NCBI GenBank assembly: GCA_037440925.1
Contig: JBBITF010000007.1
Coordinates: 12,874-76,873 of the forward strand
Direction: 5' to 3'
DNA length: 64,000 nucleotides
DNA from: JAABUE01 sp037440925
Lineage (GTDB): Bacteria; Chloroflexota; Anaerolineae; Anaerolineales; Villigracilaceae
Both the position numbers and the translations under genes were made by a program. Positions 56,948 to 64,000 of the stretch are shown here, piece after piece (position 1 is the first letter of the stretch; each line of letters starts with the position of its first letter). The notes beneath the pieces are model-generated. The model did not search any database. It saw only the letters and a list, made by a program, of their open reading frames with translations, and was not told the origin of the DNA.

Positions 56948-57886
56948 ATGCGTAAAGCAATGGTCATCTACAACCCGGCAGCAGGTCGTTTCCCCGTCGG
57001 GCCTTTCATGCGATCTGTGGAGAGGGAACTCGTCCGCGCTGGCTGGCAGGTAGACCTGGCCGCTACCCGCAGCGGCGAGCACGCTATTCAATTAGGCAAG
57101 CAGGCCGCCGCTGAGCGATATGAGGCGGCTTTTGCGGTCGGCGGCGATGGAACTGTGGGGCAGGTAGCCAGCGGCTTGCTTGGCTCTGAAACGGCGCTGG
57201 GCGTCTTACCGGCCGGCACATCGAACGTGTGGGCGCGTGAATTGGGACTATGGCCCTTTAGCTGGCTGCACGCCGGCAGATTGCGCGAAAATGCCCGTCT
57301 GCTGGCGGATGCCCCCATCCGTCGCGTAGATATGGGGCAATGCAACGAGTTTCCCTTCATGATGTGGGCCGGCATGGGGTTAGACGCTATGGCTATTCAC
57401 GCCATCGAACCGCGCGCCCGTCTGGAAAAATTCTTTTCCGTGCCGGAGTATGCCGCTTCAGTCATTTGGAAAGCCAGCCAGTGGCGCGGCATCCAGTTGC
57501 GCTTGTGGGCCGACGGCAAAGAAGTGGAAGGCCGCTATATCCTGGCAATGGCAAATAACATCCGCCGCTATATGGGTGGCTATGCCAACCTCTCGCCCGA
57601 CGCATTTCTGGACGACGGCCTGCTCGACCTGTGGCTGTTTGGCGGTACCAGCCTGGCCGACGCTTTTCGCCATGCCTATGAACTCTGGCGCGGCTTGCAC
57701 GTTGTCTCTGAAGACGTGACGCGCATCACGTTCCAAACTCTGCGGGTGCAAGCCGACGCCCCTTTTTTCATCCACATGGACGGCGAACCCAAGCAAGCGG
57801 CCATGCAAGCCATCATTACCGTTCACAAACAGGCGCTCAAGGTGCTGATGCCGCCTAAGGCATTGAGTCTATTACGATCTCTATGA
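56948..57886 (+). CDS. Diacylglycerol/sphingosine-kinase-family lipid kinase
   Basis: 312 residues of the DAGK catalytic fold. Nucleotide-binding motif VGGDGTVGQVASGLLG at about 64-79, LPAGTSNVWARELGL at about 87-101, and the catalytic region SPDAFLDDGLLDLWLFGG with the Asp of DDGLLD. Bacterial members (YegS, DgkB, BmrU) phosphorylate diacylglycerol or related lipids. The ATG 56948 has no Shine-Dalgarno sequence. The next gene overlaps by four bases. Confidence 0.88.
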   Translation: MRKAMVIYNPAAGRFPVGPFMRSVERELVRAGWQVDLAATRSGEHAIQLGKQAAAERYEAAFAVGGDGTVGQVASGLLGSETALGVLPAGTSNVWARELGLWPFSWLHAGRLRENARLLADAPIRRVDMGQCNEFPFMMWAGMGLDAMAIHAIEPRARLEKFFSVPEYAASVIWKASQWRGIQLRLWADGKEVEGRYILAMANNIRRYMGGYANLSPDAFLDDGLLDLWLFGGTSLADAFRHAYELWRGLHVVSEDVTRITFQTLRVQADAPFFIHMDGEPKQAAMQAIITVHKQALKVLMPPKALSLLRSL

Positions 57887-58371
57887 ACCGAACCGATTGG
57901 CAAAATCTTTTGAATCTGCGTGTGGTCATCGGCGCAATCGTTATTGCTGCTTTGTTGTTGATTGCCACCCTGGCCCTGCTAGGTTGGATCCGCCCCGCTT
58001 CGCGCCTGGACCTGGGGTTTGCTCCCGCGCACCTGACCGTTATCCCCGCCCCGACCTCCACCCCCAATCTGACGGCCACGCCTCTCCTCGACCCCCTGTT
58101 GGCAGGCACCCCTACTTTGCAACCCAATGAGATAGGCATTGGAGGGTATGTCCAAATCAGCGGCACAGAAGGCGAGGGGCTGCGTTTGCGCGCCTCGCCT
58201 GGTCTGACCGGCGAAGCGGTCTTTTTGGGCTACGACGAGGAAGTATTCGAAGTGCGCGATGGCCCAAAGGACGCCGATGGCTATACCTGGTGGTATCTGG
58301 TAGCCCCCTACGACGAGAATCGCGCCGGATGGGCGGCGGCAGATTTCCTTTCCCCCATTCCATCCCCTTGA
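57883..58371 (+). CDS. Membrane-anchored SH3-like domain protein
   Basis: 162 residues. One N-terminal membrane helix (LRVVIGAIVIAALLLIATLAL), a Pro/Thr stalk (APTSTPNLTATP), and a bacterial SH3-like domain at about 85-160 (GYVQISGTEGEGLRLRASPG, GYTWWYLVAPYDENRAGWAA). SH3b domains often bind the cell wall. Start ATG overlaps the lipid-kinase stop (ATGA). Confidence 0.78.
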   Translation: MNRTDWQNLLNLRVVIGAIVIAALLLIATLALLGWIRPASRLDLGFAPAHLTVIPAPTSTPNLTATPLLDPLLAGTPTLQPNEIGIGGYVQISGTEGEGLRLRASPGLTGEAVFLGYDEEVFEVRDGPKDADGYTWWYLVAPYDENRAGWAAADFLSPIPSP

Positions 58372-58383
58372 AGGAGAACACCC

Positions 58384-58722
58384 TTGAACGAAAAACCAAC
58401 CGGCATCACTGCCAATAAACAAACCCGAGAGTTCACGATTACCTGGAATGACGGGCATGTCAGCATATATCCCTTTTCGTTGCTGCGCGCCGCCTGTCCA
58501 TGCGCTTCTTGCCGCGGCGGACACGAAAACATGAGCAGCGAGCCAGATCCAAACGTCTTTGGCCTTCCTGTGGAAGATTCGCCCGCCACACGCTTAGTCA
58601 ACGTGGTCGCCGTCGGCTCGTATGCCTTGAGCATCGTGTGGGAAGACGGTCACGATTACGGCATCTACAACTGGCATTACCTACGGGCTTTGTGTCCGTG
58701 TGAGCAATGCCGAACAGTGTGA
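58384..58722 (+). CDS. DUF971-family protein
   Basis: 112 residues, start TTG 58384 after AAGGAGAAC. DUF971 (gamma-butyrobetaine-hydroxylase N-terminal-like) proteins: FTITWNDGHVSIYPFSLLRA, CPCASC (Cys cluster), YALSIVWEDGHDYGIYNWHY and LCPCEQC at the end. The two CPCxxC motifs could bind a metal; family members are proposed in Fe-S or other metal chemistry without proof. It is the third gene of a plus-strand unit with the lipid kinase and the SH3-like protein. Confidence 0.87.
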   Translation: MNEKPTGITANKQTREFTITWNDGHVSIYPFSLLRAACPCASCRGGHENMSSEPDPNVFGLPVEDSPATRLVNVVAVGSYALSIVWEDGHDYGIYNWHYLRALCPCEQCRTV

Positions 58723-58776
58723 AACCTCTCTCCTCTCTGGCCAGGGACGAAGCAAAATGCGCTAACAGCGAAATAA

Positions 58777-58938
58777 TGACTGCACTGCAAAAACCATTAA
58801 CCGCTGAGAGCGCGAAACGCGCAGAGTTGAAAATTTGCAAAACCCGCATCAAGAGCGCCTTTTCTTTGCGGAATCGGTAAAAAATCTCAGCGTTCTCTGC
58901 GCGCTCTGCGGTGCAAATACCTTTTTGCAGTGGAGTCA
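58777..58938. mobile_element. MITE-like repeat, copy 3, with target duplication
   Basis: 162 bp bounded by TGACTGCACTGCAAAAA and TTTTTGCAGTGGAGTCA (16 of 17 positions inverted). It is flanked on both sides by ATAA (58773-58776 and 58939-58942), which looks like a 4-bp target-site duplication. The interior includes a GCGCAGAG / CTCTGCGC inverted pair. Nearly identical to copy 1 and to the reverse complement of copy 2. Confidence 0.82.
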
Positions 58939-58981
58939 ATAATCAAACAGAGAAAACCTGATGCCTGATATAATTTTATCC

Positions 58982-59479
58982 ATGCCCATCCTGGACGACC
59001 ACAACCTCGAGTTTTTCAGCCACAGCCCGCAACAAACGCAGCGCGTGGGAATACGCTTGGGCGTGCTGTTGCAGCCTGGCGATCTCATCTGCCTGCAAGG
59101 CGAACTGGGAGCCGGCAAGACCACTTTTGTGCAAGGCGTGGCGCAAGGCTGGGGCTCTCTGGATGCGGTTTCCAGCCCGACCTTCGTTATCATCAACCAA
59201 TACAGACGCGCCGGTGGAGACCTTCTATACCATTTGGACGCCTACCGCCTCGAATCCACGCCCGAGGCTGCCGAACTGGACCTCGACCAATTGCTGACCG
59301 ACGGCTCTCTGCTGATAGAATGGCCAGAGCGCATCCAGGCGCTGCTGCCGGCCGAGCGTCTGTGGATTACCCTCGAAGATGTGGCCGAAGAACAGCGCCG
59401 CCTGTGGTTCCACGCTGCGGGCAAACGCTATGATGCCCTGCTGGCGAGAGTGCGCCACAACTTGTTCGGAGGGGAGTGA
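58982..59479 (+). CDS. tsaE: tRNA t6A biosynthesis ATPase TsaE
   Basis: ATPase partner of TsaB/TsaD for threonylcarbamoyladenosine at tRNA position 37. 165 residues from ATG 58982; an ATG at 58961 is also in frame but would be preceded by TATAAT inside it. Walker A GELGAGKTTFVQG, then SSPTFVIINQY, HLDAYRLES and the end with Trp. A -10-like TATAAT (58969-58974) ends 7 bases before 58982, suggesting a leaderless start. The MITE-like copy lies just upstream. Overlaps tsaB. Confidence 0.92.
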   Translation: MPILDDHNLEFFSHSPQQTQRVGIRLGVLLQPGDLICLQGELGAGKTTFVQGVAQGWGSLDAVSSPTFVIINQYRRAGGDLLYHLDAYRLESTPEAAELDLDQLLTDGSLLIEWPERIQALLPAERLWITLEDVAEEQRRLWFHAAGKRYDALLARVRHNLFGGE

Positions 59480-60165
59480 TGCTCCTGGCCTTAGACACCT
59501 CCACTGCTTATATTGGATTGGCTTTATACGATGGCGTCCGAATCCTCGGTGAAACGACCTGGCAGAGCCACGCTCATCACACGGTTGAATTGGCGCCTGC
59601 GGTGGCTGCATTGTTCCAGCAAACCGGCGTAGACATGACCGATGTGCGCGCGCTGGGCGTGGCGCTGGGGCCTGGCTCCTTTACCAGTTTACGGGTAGGG
59701 CTGGCCTTTGCCAAAGGGCTGGCGCTGGCGCGGCATTTAGCCCTTTTGGGAGTGCCAACGCTAGACGTGGTGGCCGCAGGGCTGGAGGTCCAAAACCTGC
59801 CTTTAGCAGCCGTCTTGCAAGCCGGGCGCGGGCGGCTGGCCTTGGTATGGTATAAAGCCAGGGACGGCGTCTGGCAATCTCAAAGCGAACCGCAAGTGAC
59901 CACTGCCGATGCTTTGGCCGAAAGCATCCACAGCCCCACGCTGGTATGCGGTGAATTGAGCGCCGAGGAACGTCAACGCTTAGCGCGCAAGCGTTCGACG
60001 GTGCGCCTGGCCTCGCCGGCGCAGTGTGTGAGGCGGCCAGCCATCCTGGCAGAACTGGCCTGGAAACGGTGGCGCTCTTCGGAGACGATCCAGGCCGGAG
60101 CGAAGTCCGATGCGCAGGCGCTGGCGCCCATATACCTGCATGTCGCTAACCCTATTCCGTCATGA
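59479..60165 (+). CDS. tsaB: tRNA t6A biosynthesis protein TsaB
   Basis: TsaD-like scaffold protein without its own catalytic metal, partner of TsaD and TsaE. 228 residues from ATG 59479 (a GTG one codon earlier is possible); TGATG overlaps the tsaE stop. Features: LLALDTSTAYIGLALYDG at the start, GVALGPGSFTSLRVGLAFAK in the middle, and a variable C-terminal half. tsaD itself is not in the window. The four genes tsaE-tsaB-rimI-udg overlap by 1-4 bases and form an operon. Confidence 0.93.
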   Translation: MLLALDTSTAYIGLALYDGVRILGETTWQSHAHHTVELAPAVAALFQQTGVDMTDVRALGVALGPGSFTSLRVGLAFAKGLALARHLALLGVPTLDVVAAGLEVQNLPLAAVLQAGRGRLALVWYKARDGVWQSQSEPQVTTADALAESIHSPTLVCGELSAEERQRLARKRSTVRLASPAQCVRRPAILAELAWKRWRSSETIQAGAKSDAQALAPIYLHVANPIPS

Positions 60166-60647
60166 ACCTGATCATCCGCCGAATGCGGCCGGCCGATGTG
60201 GCGGCAGCACATGAGATAGATGTCTTGTCCTTTTCGCTGCCTTGGCCCGAACGTTCGTTGCGCCACGAAGTGACCGATAACCCGGCAGCGCGCTGTTGGG
60301 TAGCCGAAGTGGACGGACGGCTAGCGGCGATGTTAGTGCTATGGCTACTCGTAGATGAAGCGCACATTGCCACCCTGGCAACGCATCCCGATTTTCGACG
60401 CCAGAGAATCGGGGAACACCTGCTGGTCGAAGCGTTGGCTTCGGCATACAATGAAGGCGCTCGCTCAGCGCTGTTGGAAGTGCGCGCCGGGAATGAACCC
60501 GCTCTGCGGCTATATCGTAAACTCGGTTTCGAGGCGGTCGGCTGCCGTCCACGCTATTACAAAGACAACAACGAAGATGCGATCTTGATGACTTTGTCTA
60601 AACTGCCGCTCGAACCTATCTTGAATGAACGTCTGGAGGAAAGATGA
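60162..60647 (+). CDS. rimI: Ribosomal-protein-alanine N-acetyltransferase RimI-like
   Basis: GNAT-fold acetyltransferase, 161 residues. RMRPADVAAAHEIDVLSFSL at the start, VDEAHIATLATHPDFRRQRI with the acetyl-CoA loop (RRQRIGEHLLVEAL), EVRAGNEPALRLYRKLGFEA, and the EDAILM end. The position after tsaB is where rimI usually sits and supports N-terminal acetylation of S18, although the substrate cannot be proven. Start ATG overlaps the tsaB stop by four bases. Confidence 0.88.
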   Translation: MNLIIRRMRPADVAAAHEIDVLSFSLPWPERSLRHEVTDNPAARCWVAEVDGRLAAMLVLWLLVDEAHIATLATHPDFRRQRIGEHLLVEALASAYNEGARSALLEVRAGNEPALRLYRKLGFEAVGCRPRYYKDNNEDAILMTLSKLPLEPILNERLEER

Positions 60648-61294
60648 CGCCAGAAGATGTCCTTGCTCAAATTGCCAGCGAAGTGTCGGCCTGCGTGAAG
60701 TGTGAATTGCACCGCACCCGTAAGAAAGCCGTGCCAGGCGAAGGGCCGGCTGGTTCAGAAATTATGTTGATCGGCGAAGGGCCGGGTTTCTACGAAAACG
60801 AGCAAGGGCGGCCGTTCGTGGGAGCAGCCGGCCAGTTTCTGGACCAGTTATTAGAGCAAGCCGGCTTGAAACGTACCGAGGTGTGGATCGGAAATGTGGT
60901 CAAATGCCGACCTCCAGGCAACCGCGATCCGCTGCCGGAGGAGTTGGCGGCTTGTGACGCCTACCTTGAACGCCAGATTGAGGCCATTGCTCCCAAAATC
61001 ATCATTACGCTGGGCCGATTCTCGATGAACAAGTTCCTGCCAGACGCCAAGATCAGCGCGGTGCATGGACAAATGCGCCGGGTAGGGAAGTATTTTGTTA
61101 TCCCGATGTATCACCCGGCGGCCGCTCTGCATCAGCCTAAGTGGAAGCCGCAGATTCTGGCCGATTTTGCGAAATTGCCTGCCCTTCTGGAAGTGGCGCG
61201 CGCTGAGTTTTTGAAAGCGGGGCCAAAAGTTGCCGAACCAAAAGCCACCTATGAAGCGCCGCAGGAAGAACCCAAACAATTGAGTCTGTTTTGA
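60644..61294 (+). CDS. Family 4 uracil-DNA glycosylase with clamp-binding end
   Basis: [4Fe-4S] uracil-DNA glycosylase, 216 residues. Cluster cysteines C17, C20, C88, C104 (SACVKCELHRTR, VVKCRPPGNRDP, LAACDAYLE). Motif 1 is GEGPGFYENEQGRPFVG (about 44-60) and motif 2 MYHPAAALH (about 155-163). The last five residues, QLSLF, form a canonical bacterial sliding-clamp (beta clamp) binding motif, after a Pro/Glu-rich tether. Starts inside the rimI stop (ATGA). Overlap with the t6A operon may only reflect co-expression. Confidence 0.94.
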   Translation: MTPEDVLAQIASEVSACVKCELHRTRKKAVPGEGPAGSEIMLIGEGPGFYENEQGRPFVGAAGQFLDQLLEQAGLKRTEVWIGNVVKCRPPGNRDPLPEELAACDAYLERQIEAIAPKIIITLGRFSMNKFLPDAKISAVHGQMRRVGKYFVIPMYHPAAALHQPKWKPQILADFAKLPALLEVARAEFLKAGPKVAEPKATYEAPQEEPKQLSLF

Positions 61295-61349
61295 ATTGGG
61301 GAAAATATCCCCACCACACCTCTCATCAAAACTCGAAGATAAGGAAAAA

Positions 61350-62672
61350 ATGACCTCCAAAGATATTCTCATCCAAAATTTGAAAAACAAACAGGCACGT
61401 ATGGCAGTGTTGGGCCTGGGCTATGTTGGACTGCCGCTGGCAGTGGTGTTCGGCGAGGCGGGTTTCCATGTCACCGGCATAGACCCTGACGCGCGCAAAG
61501 TGGAAACGCTCAACAAAGGCATTTCCTACATCCCCGATGTCAAAACGGAGGCCGTGGCGGCGCTGGTCGCCTCAGGCCGCCTGACCTCCACAACCGATTT
61601 TTCGGTGCTGCGAGAAATAGACGCGGTCAGCATTTGCGTGCCAACCCCATTACGTCAAACCGGTGACCCAGATATGTCGTTCATTCTGTCGGCCGTGGAA
61701 GAACTGGCAAAATACGTCCACAAGAACATGGTGGTCGTGCTGGAATCCACCACCTACCCCGGCACAACCCGCGAGGTGCTGCTTCCCCGGCTGACCGAAA
61801 AGAGCGGTTTGAAAATAGGCGAAGACTTGTTCCTGGCTTTCTCCCCGGAGCGCGTTGACCCCGGCCGCGAGGACTGGACGACCGTCAATACGCCCAAAGT
61901 GATGGGCGGTATTACAGAGGCCTGCGCAGAAGTCGCCACCGCCTGGTATTCCGGCGCCATCCAAACCGTTTACCCGGTCAGTTCGGCAGAGGCAGCCGAG
62001 ATGTCGAAACTGCTCGAAAACACCTTCCGTATGATCAACATCGGTTTGGTAAACGAACTGGCGATGATGTGTGAGCGCCTGGGCGTGGACGTGTGGGAAG
62101 TAATCGAGGCGGCTGCCACCAAACCATTTGGCTTCATGAAGTTTACCCCCGGGCCGGGACTGGGCGGCCATTGCATCCCCATTGACCCGCTGTATCTCTC
62201 CTGGAAGATGAAGGCGCTCAATTACAATGCGCGTTTCATTGAGTTGGCTTCCGAGATCAATACCAATATGCCGCGTTATGTGGTTGGGCGTGTGCTAGAC
62301 GCCATGAATGCGCGCGGTAAGACCCTCAAAGGCGCTAAAGTGTTGGTGCTGGGCGTAGCCTATAAGCCCGATATTGACGACGTGCGCGAATCGCCTGCCC
62401 TGGATGTCATCGGCTTGCTCCAAAAGAAGGGCGCACAAGTCGAATACCATGACCCGTATATTCCACACATTCATCACGAATATGACGGCTGGCGAATGGA
62501 CTCGATTCCGGATGTCATGCAAGGCGTGAAAGAAGCCGATGCTGTGGTCATTGTAACCAACCATAAAGCCTATGACTACCAGGCCATTTTGGATTCTGCC
62601 CAATTCATCTTCGATTCGCGCAATGCGCTGGGCAAGTTAGCCAAGAACAATCCAAAGGTAGAACGACTCTAA
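61350..62672 (+). CDS. UDP-sugar 6-dehydrogenase (WecC/WbpA-like)
   Basis: NAD-dependent UDP-sugar dehydrogenase of the UDP-glucose/GDP-mannose dehydrogenase family. 440 residues from ATG 61350 (AAGGA upstream). Rossmann motif AVLGLGYVGLPLAVVFGEAG (about 18-37), VCVPTPLRQTGDPDMS-like stretch, LESTTYPGTT, and the catalytic Cys C275 in GLGGHCIPIDP, with FSPERVDPG. The motif pattern fits UDP-GlcNAc or UDP-ManNAc 6-dehydrogenases better than UDP-glucose dehydrogenase. Next gene is an epimerase. Confidence 0.9.
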   Translation: MTSKDILIQNLKNKQARMAVLGLGYVGLPLAVVFGEAGFHVTGIDPDARKVETLNKGISYIPDVKTEAVAALVASGRLTSTTDFSVLREIDAVSICVPTPLRQTGDPDMSFILSAVEELAKYVHKNMVVVLESTTYPGTTREVLLPRLTEKSGLKIGEDLFLAFSPERVDPGREDWTTVNTPKVMGGITEACAEVATAWYSGAIQTVYPVSSAEAAEMSKLLENTFRMINIGLVNELAMMCERLGVDVWEVIEAAATKPFGFMKFTPGPGLGGHCIPIDPLYLSWKMKALNYNARFIELASEINTNMPRYVVGRVLDAMNARGKTLKGAKVLVLGVAYKPDIDDVRESPALDVIGLLQKKGAQVEYHDPYIPHIHHEYDGWRMDSIPDVMQGVKEADAVVIVTNHKAYDYQAILDSAQFIFDSRNALGKLAKNNPKVERL

Positions 62673-62795
62673 TAACCTGAGTTCGGGATAGACCGTTGAA
62701 ACGCCCCGAAGGTTTTACGAGCGTGATTTTTGCAGCAAAACCAAACATCGGGACGTGTGTTCTGTTCATCCCGAAAAGTAGAATGGCTATAAGCA

Positions 62796-63788
62796 ATGGA
62801 TAAAAGTCAAGAGAAAGTGAAGCCTTATCTCGTTACCGGCGCAGCGGGTTTCATTGGCTGGCGCGTAGCAGAGTTCCTGCTCCAAGAAGGGCATCATGTC
62901 GTTGGCGTAGACAACATGAACGATGCCTACGACGTGCGGCTGAAAGAATACCGCTTGCGCCGCTTACAGGACTGGGCTGGTTTTTCCTTTCACAAACTGG
63001 ACGTTTCCGACCAGTCTATTATCGAACACTTGAACGACCAGCAATTCGAAGCAGTCATCAACCTGGCGGCGCGCGCCGGGGTGCGCTTTAGCGTTCAGAA
63101 TCCCTGGATCTTCGTCCAAAGCAACATGATTGGCACGTTGAACATGCTGGAACTCTGCCGGCAAACCGGAACCAAGAAATTCATCTTGGCCTCTACTTCC
63201 AGCATCTACGGCGCCAACCCGCCCTACCCGACGCCAGAAAGCGCTTCGAGCAGCGAGCCGCTCCAGCCCTACGCGGCCAGCAAGAAAGGCGCCGAGGCGA
63301 TGTGCCATGCCTACCATCATCTGTACGGCATAGATGTCAGCATTCTGCGTTATTTTACGGTGTACGGTCCGGCTGGCCGGCCCGACCTGGCGCACCTGCG
63401 CTTTGTAAAGTGGATTGCTGAGGGTCATCCCGTGCGCGTCAATGGCGACGGGCAACAATCGCGCGGTTTTACGTATATTGATGATATTGCGCGCGGCACG
63501 CTGCTGGCGCTCAAACCGCTTGGATTCGAGATCATCAACCTGGGCGGGCATGAGGTCATCACGATCAACAATCTCATCAAAATCATGGAAGAGGTTATCG
63601 GCAAGCAAGCCATTGTGCAATACGGCCCGCCCAATCCTGCCGACATGTACACGAACTGGGCCGATGTAACCAAAGCCGGCGCGCTGCTTGGCTGGGAGCC
63701 GCAAGTCAATATGCATGAAGGCGTAAAACGGCTCTATGAATGGTATCAAACCGAACATGAGTGGGCCAAAGATTTGCTCACCCCTTGA
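62796..63788 (+). CDS. NAD-dependent epimerase (UDP-glucuronate 4-epimerase-like)
   Basis: 330-residue extended short-chain dehydrogenase. NAD motif VTGAAGFIGWRVAEFLLQEG (14-33), VDNMNDAYDVRLKEYRL, catalytic STSSIYG, Y159 and K163 in YAASKKGAE, and the YFTVYGPAGRPDLAHLRFVK stretch. The pattern resembles UDP-glucuronate 4-epimerases; with the preceding dehydrogenase it could interconvert uronic acid sugars for cell-envelope polysaccharide. 123 bases separate it from the dehydrogenase. Confidence 0.88.
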   Translation: MDKSQEKVKPYLVTGAAGFIGWRVAEFLLQEGHHVVGVDNMNDAYDVRLKEYRLRRLQDWAGFSFHKLDVSDQSIIEHLNDQQFEAVINLAARAGVRFSVQNPWIFVQSNMIGTLNMLELCRQTGTKKFILASTSSIYGANPPYPTPESASSSEPLQPYAASKKGAEAMCHAYHHLYGIDVSILRYFTVYGPAGRPDLAHLRFVKWIAEGHPVRVNGDGQQSRGFTYIDDIARGTLLALKPLGFEIINLGGHEVITINNLIKIMEEVIGKQAIVQYGPPNPADMYTNWADVTKAGALLGWEPQVNMHEGVKRLYEWYQTEHEWAKDLLTP

Positions 63789-63854
63789 GGCATGTGCAAA
63801 CAACCTGTGTATGTAACTGCGTCTGCCAGGGCTAGCAGTTCGTCGGAGAGAAGA

Positions 63855-64000
63855 AAAAATGACTGCGTTGCTGGCCTGGATTGCCTGCCTTGCCGACCTG
63901 GATTGCCTGCATTGCCGGCCTGGATTGCCAAATCCAGGCCAGCAATGGGCAAAATGACGTTGTAAACCGTTGGATTTGGCAATCCAACGGAGCAATAGGG
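63855..64000. repeat. Repeat-rich end of the window
   Basis: About three direct units of GACCTGGATTGCCTGCATTG type (63871-63920), then the hairpin GGCCTGGATT-GCCA-AATCCAGGCC (63917-63940) and a second hairpin CCGTTGGATT-TGGC-AATCCAACGG (63967-63990). The stretch 63924-64000 matches 24476-24552. The window cuts the element, so its right end is unknown. Confidence 0.8.

Noticed and set aside
62964..63995. 343-codon minus-strand frame opposite the epimerase
   Set aside because: Antisense to a clear SDR gene and running into the repeat region; composition typical of a shadow frame.

Overview
The window reads as a chromosomal segment of a bacterium of the phylum Chloroflexota, most likely class Anaerolineae (inference). 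The grounds are several predicted lipoproteins with Thr/Pro-rich linkers, an NBR1-type Ig-like lipoprotein, a very long BTAD/AAA/TPR regulator, a zinc-type bL28 and many short dispersed repeats. A run of exactly 100 N (19599-19698) marks a scaffold join, so this is draft or metagenome assembly. I see no rRNA, tRNA, CRISPR array, phage or complete insertion sequence.

Layout. 1-4.3 kb: end of the ribosomal/RNA polymerase operon (rpsK, rpsD, rpoA, rplQ, truA, rplM, rpsI). 4.4-5.5 kb: MazG with a truncated tetrapyrrole-methylase end. 5.5-14.7 kb, minus strand: three lipoproteins sharing a C-terminal domain, two small genes, a 1252-residue SARP-like regulator, a HAD protein and two more lipoproteins. 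15-18 kb: membrane diguanylate cyclase. 18.6-24.3 kb: TauE-type permease, glutaredoxin, gap-truncated GMC oxidoreductase, obg, CAP/LysM protein, a remnant of a second obg, SEC-C protein. 24.9-30.1 kb: rplY, a bactofilin-like hypothetical, and gcvH-gcvPA-gcvPB under a tandem glycine riboswitch. 30.1-33 kb: small membrane proteins, fmt and psiE-like. 33.2-37.5 kb: glpK, glpD, ATP-grasp. 37.5-41.4 kb: methyltransferase, YtxH, membrane protein, PilZ, radical SAM, secreted protein. 41.5-47.2 kb: uvrB, metallo-beta-lactamase-fold protein, GT39-like membrane protein. 47.8-51 kb: 2-oxoacid dehydrogenase E1alpha-E1beta-E2. 51-58.7 kb: rubrerythrin, FakB/FakA pair, Asp23-like, rpmB, rpe, Ser/Thr kinase, lipid kinase, SH3-like, DUF971. 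59-63.8 kb: tsaE-tsaB-rimI-udg, then a nucleotide-sugar dehydrogenase and epimerase.

Gene teams. Glycine cleavage (H and P proteins; no T protein here) is gated by glycine. GlpK/GlpD bring glycerol into glycolysis. FakA/FakB would activate exogenous fatty acids. TsaE/TsaB belong to t6A tRNA modification. The dehydrogenase/epimerase pair would make uronic-acid sugar nucleotides.

The most unusual material is in the repeats. Degenerate 7-bp tandem arrays start at or inside the stop codons of rplQ, rpsI and gcvH, and two more arrays lie in frame in the flexible linkers of the E2 gene, where units in the stop-prone register lack TGA. There is also a ~160-bp MITE-like family (three copies), a hairpin family with a constant GGATT-TGGC-AATCC tip and covarying lower stems, a composite double hairpin, and a 97-bp element with 11-bp terminal inverted repeats. 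Further points: an in-frame TAG inside what looks like a longer protein (30250), a repeated TATAAT-N6/N7-start-codon arrangement implying leaderless mRNAs, and terminator-like hairpins placed directly before co-directional genes.
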